Shown here piece after piece: positions 18,597-31,719 of a stretch of DNA of 64,000 nt. Origin of the DNA: Deltaproteobacteria bacterium. GTDB taxonomy: Bacteria; Myxococcota; Kuafuiibacteriia; Kuafuiibacteriales; Kuafuiibacteriaceae. Below the pieces are notes generated by a model. That model saw only the letters and a list, made by a program, of their open reading frames with translations, had not been told where the DNA came from and searched no databases. The first letter of the stretch is position 1. Every line of letters begins with the position of its first letter. The DNA lies in assembly GCA_020632995.1 (NCBI GenBank), contig JACKEN010000001.1:1830001-1894000 (forward strand), given 5' to 3'. The position numbers were made by a program, and so were the translations under genes.

Positions 18597-19430
18597 ATGA
18601 AGCTCCAAACCGCGTCGATCCTCCTCCCCGCCGCCCTCGTCGTGGCCGTCCCGGGTTGCGACATCACCGCGACCACGGTGGTGGCGGGCACCCTCGTCCT
18701 CACCCCCGAGGTGAAGGTGCCCAACTACTTCGACGTGGACGCCGAGGTGGTGGCCTCCGCCTGGGTGGCGGAGCGGGCGAGCGCGACCTCGACCGACGAG
18801 CCGACCCCGATCAACGGCGCCACCGTCGCCGTGACCTACGCGGGGAACCGGGTGAGCCTGCCGGCGGAGGGGAGCCAGGACGGCCTCTACCTCACCACAT
18901 CGGTGGACGACGCCGCGCTCGAGTACGTGGACGGCACCCAGTACACGTTCCGCGCCGCGCTCCCCGACGGGAGCGTGGCGGAGTACGGCGGCACCGTCAG
19001 CGCCCCCACCCGCCTGACCCCCGCCGTCCTCACCCTCCAGCCGCAGCCGACCGAGGTCTTCCCGGACCTGGCCCAGGTGGGCGTGCACCCCCGGAACACC
19101 GCGCTCACCGTGAGCTGGCCTGCGGGCGGCCAGTACGGGCGCTACGCGTACGTCTCGGTGCTCCGCGCGAAGGCCGACGATCTCAAGAACCCCGAGGTGG
19201 TGTTCGACAACCGCCCCGAGTCCGCGGAGGAGATCATCCAGTTCATCCTGGGCACCCCGCCGACCAGCGTGACCATCCCGGCCGAGACCTTCGACCAGGA
19301 CGGGATCTACGGGGTGATCGTGGTGATGATGAACAAGCAGGACGACCTGCTCCCCAACACCTTCCTCGGCTCGCCGATCCTGGCTGGGTCCGGCGCCGCG
19401 GTGTTGCTGGGCGTGAGCTCGGCGTTCTAG
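18597..19430 (+). CDS. Secreted lipoprotein of unknown function
   Basis: A 277-aa protein with signal peptide and lipobox VAVPGC (Cys21). The rest is beta-strand-rich with few charged clusters: PTPINGATVAVTYAG looks like one Ig-like or carboxypeptidase-regulatory-like sandwich, and LTVSWPAGGQYGRYAYVSVL like a second. No catalytic motif is visible. It diverges from dapF; the short gap between their starts must hold both promoters. Confidence 0.68.
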   Translation: MKLQTASILLPAALVVAVPGCDITATTVVAGTLVLTPEVKVPNYFDVDAEVVASAWVAERASATSTDEPTPINGATVAVTYAGNRVSLPAEGSQDGLYLTTSVDDAALEYVDGTQYTFRAALPDGSVAEYGGTVSAPTRLTPAVLTLQPQPTEVFPDLAQVGVHPRNTALTVSWPAGGQYGRYAYVSVLRAKADDLKNPEVVFDNRPESAEEIIQFILGTPPTSVTIPAETFDQDGIYGVIVVMMNKQDDLLPNTFLGSPILAGSGAAVLLGVSSAF

Positions 19431-19522
19431 CGCGCCGCTCACGAGCGCAACTCCGCTGGCAACGCCCCGGATTGCCCTCATGGTTGACGTGAGGTGCACA
19501 AATCTGTGACGAACGGCGCCGC

Positions 19523-21035
<1,513 letters not shown>

Positions 21036-21044
21036 CCCGACGGC

Positions 21045-22478
21045 TCACTCCGACCGCAGGCGCTCGTAGACGAAGCGCGCCACCGGGGTGAAGCGCGCCT
21101 CGTCGCCGCCGAAGTGCCCCAGCTCGGTGGGGAGCCACTGCACCTCCACCCCGGCCGCCTGCAGCGCCGCGGCGTAGCGCTCGGCCGGCTCGTAGAGCCC
21201 GAACTCATCCTTGGTGCCGGCGGTGATGAGGAGGCGCCCGGAGAGCCTCCGGGCCGCGGCCAGCCCGGCCTCGGTCTCGAGCGCCGCGGCGAGGGAGTGC
21301 GCACGCCAGCGGGCGTAGACCTCGGGCCGGAGGGCGCCGGTGGCGAGGTCCACCGGCCACTGAAAGCCACCTTGCGCGGTCGGGTCCGGGGACCACGCCG
21401 CGCCGTAGCTGATCATCTGCCCCCGTCCGCCGAGGGCCGCCTCCACCCGGGTCCAGGCCAGCCACTTCGGCCGCATGGTCCCCTCGGCGTCCAGCAGCCA
21501 GGCGTCCAGGTCCAGCGCATCGGGTGAGCTCGCCGCGGCCACCGAGAAGACGTCGGGGTGCGCGAGCGCGAGGGCCAGCGCGTTCCACCCGCCGGTGGAG
21601 TGCCCCACCGCGCCGCGGCGCGGGAGGGTCCGGTAGCGGGCGTCGATCTCCTCCACCAGGTGTCGGCTGGCGTAGCGGTCCCAGTCCCCGAAGCCGGCGG
21701 AGCTCCCGAGGTAGCTCGTGCCCTCGGGCGTCCGGGTGCTGACCCCGACCAGGATGGCCTCCACCCCGACCTCGGCCCCCACCCGCTCGAACAAGGCGCG
21801 CTGGCGCCAGGTGTTGTTGTTGGCGTGCCAGCCGGAGAAGCCCGGGAAGACGAAGATCACCGGGTACCGCCGCTCCGGCGCGGACGCATACGACGGCGGC
21901 ACCCGCACGCAGACCGGACGCCGACCGTCGTCCCCGGGCCGCCGCGTCTCGGGCGCGTCGATCACGAGCAGGGTCTCCCGCTCACCCGTGCAGGCCTCGG
22001 GGGGCGGCGCATAGGGTGTCCCGGCGAGCGCCACCACCGGCGGGTCCACGCGCTCGGGCACCGAGACCATCGCCGACGCCAGCCCGGGACCCGAGTCGAA
22101 GAGGGCGTCGATCCCCTGCCCCACGGGGTCGAAGACGAGGCGCACCACCGCGGGGCGGGTCGGCACCGCCACGTCCACCGTCACCACGCCGTCCTCGGCC
22201 CGGACCCCCCGTGCGACCTGCACCCGGGCCAGCACCTCGTCCCAGCGGTCGAGGTCACGTGGCAGGTCTGCTTGCAACTCCTCGGGGGTGAAGGCGACGG
22301 CCAGCACGGTGCCCGTCCCAGGCATCCCCGGCGGGACTGTGACCCGGAGCCGCGCCCGGGGCCCGATGGGGACCTCGGGAGCGCCGACCTGGACGGTGGC
22401 CGGGACGCGGACACAGCCCCACGCGCCCGCGAGGGTCAGGAGGACCGAGATGAGGGCAGCGTGAGGCGCGCTTCGCAT
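21045..22478 (-). CDS. Secreted esterase-D-like lipoprotein
   Basis: A 477-aa protein with signal peptide and lipobox AGAWGC (Cys22). The first 160 residues of the mature part look like a beta-rich accessory domain. The C-terminal half is an alpha/beta hydrolase of the esterase D/PF00756 type: YPVIFVFPGFSG, the nucleophile elbow GHSTGGWN with Ser294, SSPDALDLDAW, and a His in LPTELGHFGGDE near the end, giving a complete Ser-Asp-His set. The substrate is unknown; family members include S-formylglutathione hydrolase, feruloyl and siderophore esterases. It converges with the POT gene with 9 bp between stops. Confidence 0.82.
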   Translation of the reverse strand: MRSAPHAALISVLLTLAGAWGCVRVPATVQVGAPEVPIGPRARLRVTVPPGMPGTGTVLAVAFTPEELQADLPRDLDRWDEVLARVQVARGVRAEDGVVTVDVAVPTRPAVVRLVFDPVGQGIDALFDSGPGLASAMVSVPERVDPPVVALAGTPYAPPPEACTGERETLLVIDAPETRRPGDDGRRPVCVRVPPSYASAPERRYPVIFVFPGFSGWHANNNTWRQRALFERVGAEVGVEAILVGVSTRTPEGTSYLGSSAGFGDWDRYASRHLVEEIDARYRTLPRRGAVGHSTGGWNALALALAHPDVFSVAAASSPDALDLDAWLLDAEGTMRPKWLAWTRVEAALGGRGQMISYGAAWSPDPTAQGGFQWPVDLATGALRPEVYARWRAHSLAAALETEAGLAAARRLSGRLLITAGTKDEFGLYEPAERYAAALQAAGVEVQWLPTELGHFGGDEARFTPVARFVYERLRSE

Positions 22479-22492
22479 CGGCCTCGCCGTGG

Positions 22493-23489
22493 TCAGAAGG
22501 CCATGTCGAGCGAGACCTCGCCGTCGACCCCGACCTGGTAGGCCGACACCCGGCGCTCGAAGAAGTTCGCGAGCTCCTGGACGTCCTGCAGCTCCATGAA
22601 CCCGAAGGGGTTCTTGGCGTGGTAGATCTTGTTCAGGCCCAGGGTCACCAGGCGCTGATCCGCCACGTACTCGAGGTACTGGCGCATCTCCTTCACCGAC
22701 AGGCCGGCCACCCCTTCGACAGCACGTCGTCCGCGAACTGGGTCTCGCAGTCCACCGCCTCGTCGATCATCGCGTAGACGCTGCGCTCGAACTCGGCGTC
22801 GAAGAGGTCGGGCTCCTCGGCCTTCACCGTGCGCACCACCTCGAAGGCGAAGGCCATGTGGCAGCTCTCGTCGCGGAACACCCAGTTGGTGCCCGCGGCC
22901 AGGCCGTGGAGGAGCCCCCGGGAGCGGAGGAAGTACACGTAGGCGAACGCGGCGAAGAAGAACAGGCCCTCGATGCAGGCCGCGAAGCAGACCAGGTTCA
23001 AGACGAACTGGCGCCGGTGCTCCTTGGTCTCGAGCTTCCTGATCTCGTACACCGAGTCGATCCACTTCATGCAGAACTCGCCCTTCTGCCGGATGCTCTC
23101 GATGTTCTCGATCGCCGCGAACGCCTTCGCCCGCTCCTCGTGGTCGGGCATGTAGGTGTCCAGCAGCGTGAGGTAGAACTGCACGTGCAGCGCCTCCTCG
23201 TAGAGCTGGCGGGACAGATACATGCGCGCCTCGGGGCGTTGATGTGCTGGTACAGGTTCAGCACCAGGTTGTTCGACACGATCGAGTCGCCGGTGGCGAA
23301 GAACGCCACCAGCCGCTGGATCAGGTGCCGCTCCCCGTCGGTCATCTTGGACGCGAGGTCGGTGACGTCGGAGCCGAAGTCGACCTCCTCCACCGTCCAG
23401 GTGTTCTTGATGGCGTCCCGGTACATGTCATAGAAGACCGGGTAGGCCATCGGCCGCAAGGTGAGCTTCATTCCGGGGTCGAGCAACAT
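22493..23489 (-). CDS. nrdB: Ribonucleotide reductase class I small subunit (two frameshifts)
   Basis: Carries the di-iron centre that generates the radical for NrdA. The start is ATG 23489, preceded by AGGAGAG. The frame breaks twice, each at a run of four G/C where five restore the frame: 23233-23236 (joining HINAPE to ARMYLSRQLYEEALH) and 22711-22714 (joining DVLSKG to VAGLSVKEM). Corrected length is about 332 aa. Iron ligands are recognisable in YEEALHVQ, AIENIESI and RDESCHMAF. The C-terminus ends EVSLDMAF. The gene lies 34 bp downstream of nrdA, forming an operon. Because dNTP synthesis is essential and all motifs are intact, sequence error is the best explanation. Confidence 0.9.
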
Positions 23490-23523
23490 GGCTTGCAATC
23501 TCTCCTGACTCGTCCAGCGCCGC

Positions 23524-25943
23524 CTACTGGCAGGCCTCGCAGTACTCGGGGTTCTCCAGCGAGCACGCCACCGCCTTGCTGTCGGCCGCGGGCTGCGGGA
23601 TCTGGCTGTCCACCGTGGTCTTGGCGATGCGGGTGGCCGGCCGCGACCTCAGGTAGTACGTGGTCTTCAGGCCCTTCTTCCACGCGTAGAAGTACATCGA
23701 CGACAGCGGGCCGATCTTCGGGCTCTCCATGAAGAGGTTCAGCGACTGGCTCTGGTCGAGGAACGCGCCCCGGTCCGCCGCCATGTCGATGAGCGCGCGC
23801 ATGGGGATCTCCCACGCGGTCCGGTAGACCTCCTTCAGATCGTCCGGGATGGCGGCCACGCCCTGGATCGAGCCCTCCGCCATCTTGATGTCGGTGCGGA
23901 CCTGCTCCGTCCACAGCCCGCGCGCCTTCAGGGCCTGCACCAGGTACCGGTTGATCTGCAGGAACTCACCCGAGAGGGTCTCCCGCTTGAACAGGTTCGA
24001 CACCTGGGGCTCGATGCACTCGTAGCACCCCGCGATCGACGCGATGGTGGCGGTGGGCGCGATCGCCAACAGGAGCGAGTTCCTCAGGCCGTGGGCCTTG
24101 ATCTCGGCCTTGAGGGCGTCCCACCGGGCCGGATCCTGGGGCGCGACCCCCCACAGCTCGTACTGCAGGATGCCCTGCGCCGCCTTGGTCTCCTTGAAGG
24201 CGGGGTGCGCCCCCCGCTCCTTGGCCAGCTGCACGCTGGCCACGAGGGCCGCGTAGTAGATCTCCTCCTGGATCCGGGCCGACAGGTGCCGGGCCAGCGG
24301 GCTGTCGAAGGACCAGCCCATCGCGAAGAAGACGTCCTGCAGCCCCATGATCCCGAGGCCCACCGGGCGCCACCTGGCGTTGGAGCGCCGGGTGCTCTCG
24401 ATCGGGTAGTAGTTCAGGTCGATCACCCGATCGAGCTGCCGCACCGCGGTGTGCACCGTGGCGTGCAGGTGCTCGAAGTCCATCCGCCCGTCCCGCATGT
24501 GGCGGGCCAGGTTGATGGAGCCCAGGTTGCACACCGCGGTCTCGTCGTGGTCGGTGACCTCGATGATCTCGGTGCACAGGTTCGACAGGTGCACCGCGCG
24601 CCGGCTCCCCTCGCCGATCTGGTTGCACTTCTTGTTGCTGGCGTCCTTGAAGGTCATCCAGCCGTTCCCGGTCTGGGCCAGGGTGCGCATCATCGCCGCG
24701 TACATGTCGCGGGCCGAGACCGTCTTCTGGCCTTCCCCGCCGCCTCCGCCGCCAGGTACGCCGCCTCGAACGCCTCACCGTACAGGTCGGTGAGCTCGGG
24801 GACGTCCTTGGGGTCGAAGAGGGACCAGTCCTGGCTCGCCTCCACCCGCTGCATGAACAGGTCGGGCACCCAGTTGGCGAGGTTCAGGTTGTGGGTCCGC
24901 CGCGACTCGTCGCCGGTGTTCTCGCGGAGCTCCAGGAACTCGTCCATGTCCGCGTGCCAGGTCTCGAGGTAGACGCAGCAGGCGCCCTTGCGCTTTCCGC
25001 CCTGGTTCACCGCCGCCACCGAGGCGTCGAGGGTCTTGAGCCACGGCACGATGCCGTTCGAGTGCCCGTTGGTGCTGGTGATCAGCGACCCGCGGGCCCG
25101 CACCCGGTGGTAGGCCAGGCCGATGCCCCCCGAGAACTTCGACAGCTGGGCCACGTCGCCGTAGCGGGCGTAGATGCTGGTGAGGTCGTCCTTCGGCGAG
25201 TCCAACAGGAAGCAGCTCGAGAGCTGCTCGTGCCGGGTCCCCGAGTTGAAGAGCGTCGGCGAGCTGGGGATGTACTCGAGGGTCGAGAACAGCCGGTAGA
25301 GCTCGATCGCGTCGTGCACCGTCTCGCTCAGGGCGCAGGCCACCCGCATGAAGAAGTACTGCGGCGTCTCCACCACCAGGCGCTTCGCGGGGTGCTTCAA
25401 GAGGTACCGGTCGTAGACGGTGCGCAGCCCGAAGTACTCGAAGAGGTTGTTCCGCTGATCGACGATCGCGTCGTTCAGCTTGCGGGCGTGGGTCTTCACC
25501 ATGTCGCCCAGCCGGTCGTTGATGAGCCCCAGCTCCTGACCGGCCGCCACCGACTGCGAGAAGGAGTGGATGTCGAGGCCCCGGACCTCCTTGTCGACGT
25601 AGGTGGCGAGCAGGCGCGCGGCCAGCTTGGAGTACTCCGGCTCCTCCGCGATGAAGGCCGCCGCGGTCTGGATGGAGAGCTGGTCCAGCTCCTGGGTGGT
25701 GGCGCCGTCGTAGAGCCCGCTGATCGTCTTGATCGCCACCCGGTTGGCGTCCACGTTCTGCAGCCCCGAGCAGCAGCGCCCCACCGCCCGCACGATCTTG
25801 CCCACGTCCACCAGCTCGTACGCGCCGCTGCGCTTACGCACCCGCATGGCGGTGGGGGTGTCGGCGATGGCAGAGGCGCCGATGGCGCGGTCCTGGCTGG
25901 GGTTCACCCCGATCTGGGGGTCGCGGGGCTCGGGCTGATGCAT
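23524..25943 (-). CDS. nrdA: Ribonucleotide reductase class I large subunit (one frameshift)
   Basis: Reduces ribonucleoside diphosphates to deoxy forms. The start is ATG 25943 (MHQPEPRDPQIG); the upstream in-frame part to 26030 lies in the leader. An ATP-cone allosteric domain (about residues 35-125, RVRKRSGAYELVDV) is followed by the catalytic barrel: SSCFLLD, GGIGLAYHRVRARGS, NLNLANWVPDLF, and NLCTEI in place of the usual active-site peptide. The protein ends with a Cys pair, PEYCEACQ. One base is missing in a C4 run (24735-24738, plus strand); with five, the sequence reads through to KTVSARDMYAAMMR, giving about 806 aa. It is followed directly by nrdB. Confidence 0.92.
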
Positions 25944-26348
25944 GGCGCGTCTCTCCTTCTGGCCGGTCGATCTCCCGGGTGCGGAGGGCGTAGCTCCCCG
26001 CCTCGGACCCGCCTCGGGACCTCGGGACACGCCCCCGAGCTCACCTGACCGGTCCGATCCGCTCCCGGCGGAAAATCGACAAGGACCGCAACATATGGAC
26101 GCCCAAATGGACTGTCAACCCAACATCTAGGGCCTCGGAGGCAGGTGAGGGGCGTGCCAGCCCGGGCAGACACCGAAAATCGGGACCCATCCCCCAAATT
26201 TTCTGGTCACACCGAGGAGCGCGGGGACAGGGATGCGGGTGCCCCAGTTGGGACGGATCTTTGCGGGATCGGCAGAGGGCCCCGGCCCAGGATCCGGATT
26301 CCGTCAGGATTCAGGGGGACTCCCCGCCTCCGGGGATCGAGTTGATGC
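25944..26348. other. nrdAB promoter and leader region
   Basis: About 400 bp between the nrdA start and the terminator of the predicted small RNA. The part next to nrdA contains the promoter at 26090-26118 and a leader of about 140 nt. The rest (26131-26348) holds no gene. I looked for NrdR-type boxes and for a cobalamin riboswitch and saw neither. Confidence 0.5.
26090..26118 (-). promoter_or_regulatory. sigma70-type promoter of nrdAB
   Basis: On the minus strand TTGACA (26118-26113) is followed after exactly 17 bp by TATGTT (26095-26090), a consensus -35 and a good -10. This would start transcription near 26083, about 140 nt upstream of the nrdA ATG. It is the best sigma70-like promoter I found in the window. 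Confidence 0.65.
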
Positions 26349-26402
26349 AAAAAAAGGGGCCCGACATCATCGCAGGGGGGGGACGCGATGATGCCGGGCC
26401 CC
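26349..26402 (-). terminator. Strong intrinsic terminator of the predicted small RNA
   Basis: An 18-bp stem GGGGCCCGGCATCATCGC (26402-26385) pairs with GCGATGATGTCGGGCCCC (26373-26356) across a C-rich loop, and is followed by seven T (26355-26349). All pairs form in the minus-strand RNA (one G-U). The plus-strand RNA would have an A-C mismatch and an A-run, so it ends leftward transcription and insulates nrdAB from upstream reading. Confidence 0.88.
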
Positions 26403-26555
26403 AAGGCTCGGAGGAGGATTGAGGCGAGACAAGCACCCGGTCAGTTGGATGGGGGGATCCTCAGGACCTGATGCTTGCCTGCACTCGGTAACCGCGTCAG
26501 ACCCGGCACGTTCGACGATTGGGGGGACACGACAGATCGCCCCGTGCCTGACGGA
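26349..26555 (-). ncRNA. Predicted sigma54-dependent small RNA with three C-loop hairpins
   Basis: A predicted transcript of about 207 nt runs from the sigma54 promoter (start near 26555) to the T-run ending at 26349. Hairpin 1 (26553-26495) is closed by CGTCAG/CTGACG and GCACG/CGTGC, with C6 in its loop (26526-26521). Hairpin 2 (26477-26430) has CAAGCA/TGCTTG, GGTC/GACC and GGAT/ATCC around a loop of exactly six C (26456-26451). Hairpin 3 (26402-26356) is an 18-bp stem with an 11-nt loop containing eight C, followed by T7, an intrinsic terminator. Between hairpins 2 and 3 lies single-stranded AATCCTCCTCC, which resembles an anti-Shine-Dalgarno sequence. One stem pair is G-U on this strand but A-C on the other, supporting this orientation. 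The overlapping ORF has no protein character. Function by base-pairing to G-rich ribosome binding sites is an inference. The setting recalls Pxr of Myxococcus xanthus, an sRNA linked to a sigma54 activator. Confidence 0.65.
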
Positions 26556-26565
26556 TTTCGGTAAT

Positions 26566-26581
26566 AGCACCCTCTGTGCCA
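26566..26581 (-). promoter_or_regulatory. sigma54 (-24/-12) promoter of the small RNA
   Basis: On the minus strand: TGGCAC (26581-26576), A, four bases, then GTGCT (26570-26566). The invariant GG and GC are separated by exactly 10 bp and 14 of 16 positions (counting four N) fit TGGCACG-N4-TTGCW. The predicted start is about 26555. It lies 74 bp downstream of a palindrome suited to an enhancer-binding protein. Confidence 0.62.
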
Positions 26582-26653
26582 ACTTCACCGGGGCCAGAAT
26601 CCCGTGGGGAAACGCCCCGTAGTCCGCCGCTGACACACCAAAACGGGGTGTAG

Positions 26654-26675
26654 TTACCGCGGAATGTCGTGGTAA
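26654..26675. promoter_or_regulatory. Palindromic enhancer site, copy 1
   Basis: An imperfect palindrome TTACCGCG, GAATGT, CGTGGTAA. Its centre is about 110 bp upstream of the predicted small-RNA start and about 135 bp upstream of the GTG of the divergent NtrC-like gene. A very similar sequence lies upstream of a second sigma54 promoter (42443-42464; 17 of 22 positions identical). This is the position expected for an upstream activating site. A smaller inverted repeat ACACC-N7-GGTGT (26635-26651) adjoins it. Confidence 0.55.
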
Positions 26676-26798
26676 AAGAGCCTCATGGCGCTTGTGAGAT
26701 CCTAAGAAACCGCGTATCTCCCTGATCCGCGGGCGAAATACCCTGGATCCGGCCGTGGTTATTCAACCGCAGCACCCAGTCCGCCGCACGAGAACCCT

Positions 26799-28191
<1,393 letters not shown>

Positions 28192-28205
<14 letters not shown>

Positions 28206-31200
28206 TCTGCAGGAAGTACTGCCGCGGGCCGAGGTCGTCGTAGCCCTGGACCCGCACGTAGTACGTGGCCCCGGTGGCGCCGCCGCTCAGCGTCTGGGCG
28301 GGGATCGCGGAGCACCACTGGGTGGCGGAGATGTCGTCGGCGAACGCCAGCTCCCCCGTCCCGGGGCCGGTGGCCTCGACCCCGGCCTGCTCGAGGAAGA
28401 TCCGGGTGTCGGAGATGTCGCTGTTGGGCGCGCATGACGTGGGCGCGCCCATGGTGTCGTAGGTGCGGGCGGTGAAGCTCACCGTGGTGTTCGCGGGCAC
28501 CCCGAACGCGTAGACGTCGGAGTCGCCGTCCGCCGCGATCTGGCCGTGCAGCTGCACCACCCCGGGCCCGTTCAGGCCGGTCGGCACCGCGGTCGCCTGG
28601 CTGTCGTCGGGCTCCACCTCCGGCGCGGGGGTGTTCGGCCCGATGGCGAGGCTGTCCACCACCACCACGTAGGCCGGGATGCCGCCGCCGTTGTACTCCG
28701 CGACCACCAGCCAGTAGGTGCCGGGGGCGAGCCGGGTGAAGAAGGAGTTCTCGTCCACGCGCGAGCAGCTGTTGGTGCCGCCCTCGTCGTCGCCGCCCAG
28801 GTAGTTGAAGGCGTTGTCGTAGAGCTCGAGCACGGTGTCGGCGGTGGGGCAGCCCGAGGCCTGGTCCGGGGCGAAGGTCTCGGCGCGGAGGTAGACCTCC
28901 TGGGTCACCGTCACCTGGAAGAGCTGCAAGCCCGAGGCGAAGCCCCCGGGGAGGGTCACCGGGCCGGCGCCGGGCAGCGAGGCGGTGCCCGCCGCCTGCA
29001 CCTGGCACTGGGCGTTGCAGGGCACCGGGCCGGTCTGGGTCGGGTCGTCGCACTGCTCGCCGGCGAGGCGCTCGACCACCGCGTTGCCGCAGGACGGGGC
29101 CTGGATGCCCACCGTCACCGTCACCGGGCCCGCGGCGGAGGTGCCGCTGTTGAAGACCACCACGTAGTAGGTGCCGGACGCGAGGTCGGTGGCGAAGGCG
29201 TCGTCCGGGAACACGATGGCTGCGCAGTCCCCCGCCGTCCCGGTCGGGCCGCCGTCCGCCTTGCCGCCCACCAGCGCCAGGTTGGCGTCGCCGAGGTTCA
29301 GGCTGGTGTCCACGTTGTTGCAGGTGGTGCCGCCGGGGTCCGCGGCGACCGCGGTGATCGCGCTCCCGGGGGTGGTGACGCTCACCTGGATGGTGGCGAT
29401 GGAGGTGCTGGTCGGCAGGTTGACCTGCACGCTGCCGCCGGTGCCGCTGATGACGGTCGGGTTGACCTCGAGCTGGCAGGTGGCGCTGCACCCGTCACCG
29501 TTGGTGGTGTCGCCGAAGTCGCACTGCTCGTTCACGCTGGTCTCGGTGATGTTGTTGCCGCAGGCCGGGGCGCCCACCGTGACCTGCAGGGTGTAGGGGC
29601 CGGTGCCGGTGGCGAGCTGGTGGATGACGCCGATCAGGTAGTCGCCCGCGGGCAGGTCGCCGGCCGCCGGATCGAGGGTGGGGTCGATGCGGGAGCAACC
29701 GCCCGCGAAGCCGCCGTCCTCGTCGGCGGTGATCGTGTTCCCCGCGAGGTCGGCCAGGATCAGGATGGTGTCGGTGGCGCAGCCACCCGCGCCGTCGGAG
29801 GTGAAGGCGGTGACGTTGCCGCCCGCGCCCACCGTGATGCGGTAGATGTCCAGGTCGTCCGCGGTCAGGTCACCTTGCACCAGGCCGGGGGGCGGGAGCA
29901 CCTGGGCCTGCGCGATGGTGTCGTTGGGCTCGACCTCCTGCACCCCGGTGACGGTGCCCACCTGGACGGTCTGGTTCGCCGTCCCGCCCGCGCTGGTGGC
30001 CACCAGCTCGAAGGTCCCGGCGGTGCTGATCGAGAGGTTGAAGGTACCGGCGGAGTCCACCGCGGTGCTGCTGCTGCTCACCTGCGGGAAGCCCGGCACC
30101 GCGGCGCCGTTGAAGCTGAGGGCGAGCCCGCTCACGTCGGTGACGTCCCACGTCACGGTGACGGTGGTGGGCCCGGACACCACCGTGGGGTTGACGGTGA
30201 AGGCCCGGATCGCCGGCGCGGGGTGGGCGTAGACGGTGACGCTCTGGGTCGCGGTGGGCTGCCCCGAGGCGCTCGCCTCGAGGTCGAAGACGTTCACCTC
30301 CGCAGGCAGGCTTGCGACGAAGGAGCCCGCGGCGAGGGCCGAGCTGTTGAGCTCCACCCCGCCCGAGAGGATCCGCACCTGGGCGGCGCCGGTGGTGGCC
30401 CAGGTCAGGGTGGTGGTGGCGTTGAGGGCGGCGGGGCTCGGCGCGGCGCTGAAGGTCTGGATCGCCGGCGCGCCGGGCACGGTGACGGTCACCGTGACGG
30501 TGGCGGTCGCGTCGCCGTTCGGGTTCTTCGCGGTCAACGTGTACGCGGTGGTCTGGGCCGGGGTCACGCTCACGCTGCCGCTCGCCTGGGTGTCGGTGTG
30601 CACGGTGGCGCCGTCGGCGGTGATCTCGACCCCGCCGGTGGCGTTGGTGACCTGCCACGAGAGGGTGCTGCTGCCGCCCTCGACCACGGTCGCGGGCTGC
30701 GCGGTGAAGCTGTCGACGGTCGCGCCCACCGGCGGCACGATGGTGACGGTGATGGTCACGGTCCGGGTGGCGGTGGCCCCCGCGCCGTCCTGGGCGAGCA
30801 GGGTGTAGGTCGTGTTGCGGGCCGGGGTCACGCTCTGGGAGCCGGTGAGATCCGCGCCGTCGTAGACGACCTGCCCCGCGTCGTCGGTGATGTTGACCGA
30901 CTGCGCGTTGCTCACCTCCCAGCTCAGGGTGCTGCTCTGGCCCTCCTGGATGGTCGCCGGGTTGGCGGCGAAGCTCCGGATCACCGGGCCGGTGGCCGGG
31001 TTCACGGTGACGGTGACGTCGCGGCTCACCTCGGTGCCGCTGCTGCTCGCCACCACCAGCTTGTAGGTCCGGGTCTGGGCGGGCGTGACGTCGTACGTCC
31101 CCGCCGCGACCGCGCCCGCCTCGATGGTGTAGATCGCGGTGCCCTCGAGCTCGATGCGCCCGCTCACCGCGTTCGTGGTCTGCCACGACAGGGTGCTCGA

Positions 31201-31618
31201 CATGCCGTCGGTGATGGTGCCCGGGTTCGCGGAGAAGTCGGTGATCTGGGGCCCGTTGGGATCCTCGACCGTCACCGTCACCGTCCCGGTGGACTCACCG
31301 CCCGCGTTGCTCGCCTTCAGGACGAAGGTCGTGGTGACGTCCAGGCTGGGGGTCACCACCGGAGCCCATCGCCTGGGGGTTCGACGTCTCCGGCAGCACG
31401 TTCACGCCGCCTTCGGTGTCGATGCGCAGGCTGTTCGCGCCCACGACCTGGTACTGCAGGGTCGTGGTCTGGCCCGGGCGCACCGTGGTGGGGTTGGCCG
31501 CGAAGTTCACGACCCGAGGGGCCGGGGTGGGGGTGGGGGTACGCTCGCCGCCGCACCCGCTGAGGGCGGCGAGGGAGGTGGTGGAGAGGAGGGCGAGTCC
31601 GAAGGTAAGGCGCTTCAT
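28192..31618 (-). CDS. Large multi-domain lipoprotein with Ig-like, PPC and Cys-rich repeats (one frameshift)
   Basis: It starts at ATG 31618, with signal peptide and lipobox ALSGCGG. A one-base insertion near 31369-31371 breaks the frame; removing it joins NPQAMGS to VVTPSLDVTTTF and yields about 1141 aa. About eight Ig-like domains of roughly 90 residues follow in series, each with a motif like FSANPGTITDGMSSTLSW. Next come bacterial pre-peptidase (PPC) domains (EVEPNDTIAQAQVL, ADGDSDVYAF). Between them are myxobacterial Cys-rich repeats: CGNNITETSVNEQCDFGD, then GDGCSATCQ. This is a surface-anchored protein of adhesin or scaffold type; there is no catalytic domain. It shares a 14-bp overlap with the convergent NtrC-like gene. 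Confidence 0.88.
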
Positions 31619-31646
31619 CAGGTATGTCTCCAGGCGACCCCCACCC

Positions 31647-31674
31647 ATAATTCGAGGGTACAGCCTCGAGACAA
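31647..31674 (-). promoter_or_regulatory. Candidate promoter of the large lipoprotein gene
   Basis: Minus strand TTGTCT (31674-31669) and AATTAT (31652-31647) are separated by 16 bp in the 101-bp gap between divergent genes. The -35 is moderate and the spacing short, so support is limited. Confidence 0.33.
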
Positions 31675-31719
31675 CAGCACTTTGCCGGACCTCTGAGACT
31701 GTGGTTTCCTCCCCGGGGC

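Noticed and set aside
24450..24465. GCA-N8-TGC matches without inner R and Y (for example at 24450-24465 and 29005-29018)
   Set aside because: The short GCA-N8-TGC pattern is expected about twenty times by chance, so only the extended GCARG-N4-CYTGC form was counted as a signal.
24720..24745. Intein or programmed frameshift in nrdA
   Set aside because: Only one base is missing, in a C4 run, and the flanking protein sequence is continuous after adding it; there is no inserted domain or slippery heptamer.
25944..26348. Cobalamin riboswitch or NrdR boxes upstream of nrdAB
   Set aside because: No B12-box-like sequence and no paired ACACWATAT-type boxes are visible.
26367..26636. 89-codon minus-strand ORF over the predicted small RNA
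   Set aside because: It starts upstream of the sigma54 promoter, runs through all hairpins into the terminator, and its composition (PSLGARHHRVPPLR at the end) is not protein-like.
29003..29020. sigma54-like TGGCAC...TTGCA inside the large lipoprotein gene
   Set aside because: The spacing between the two halves is one base too long and it lies within coding sequence.
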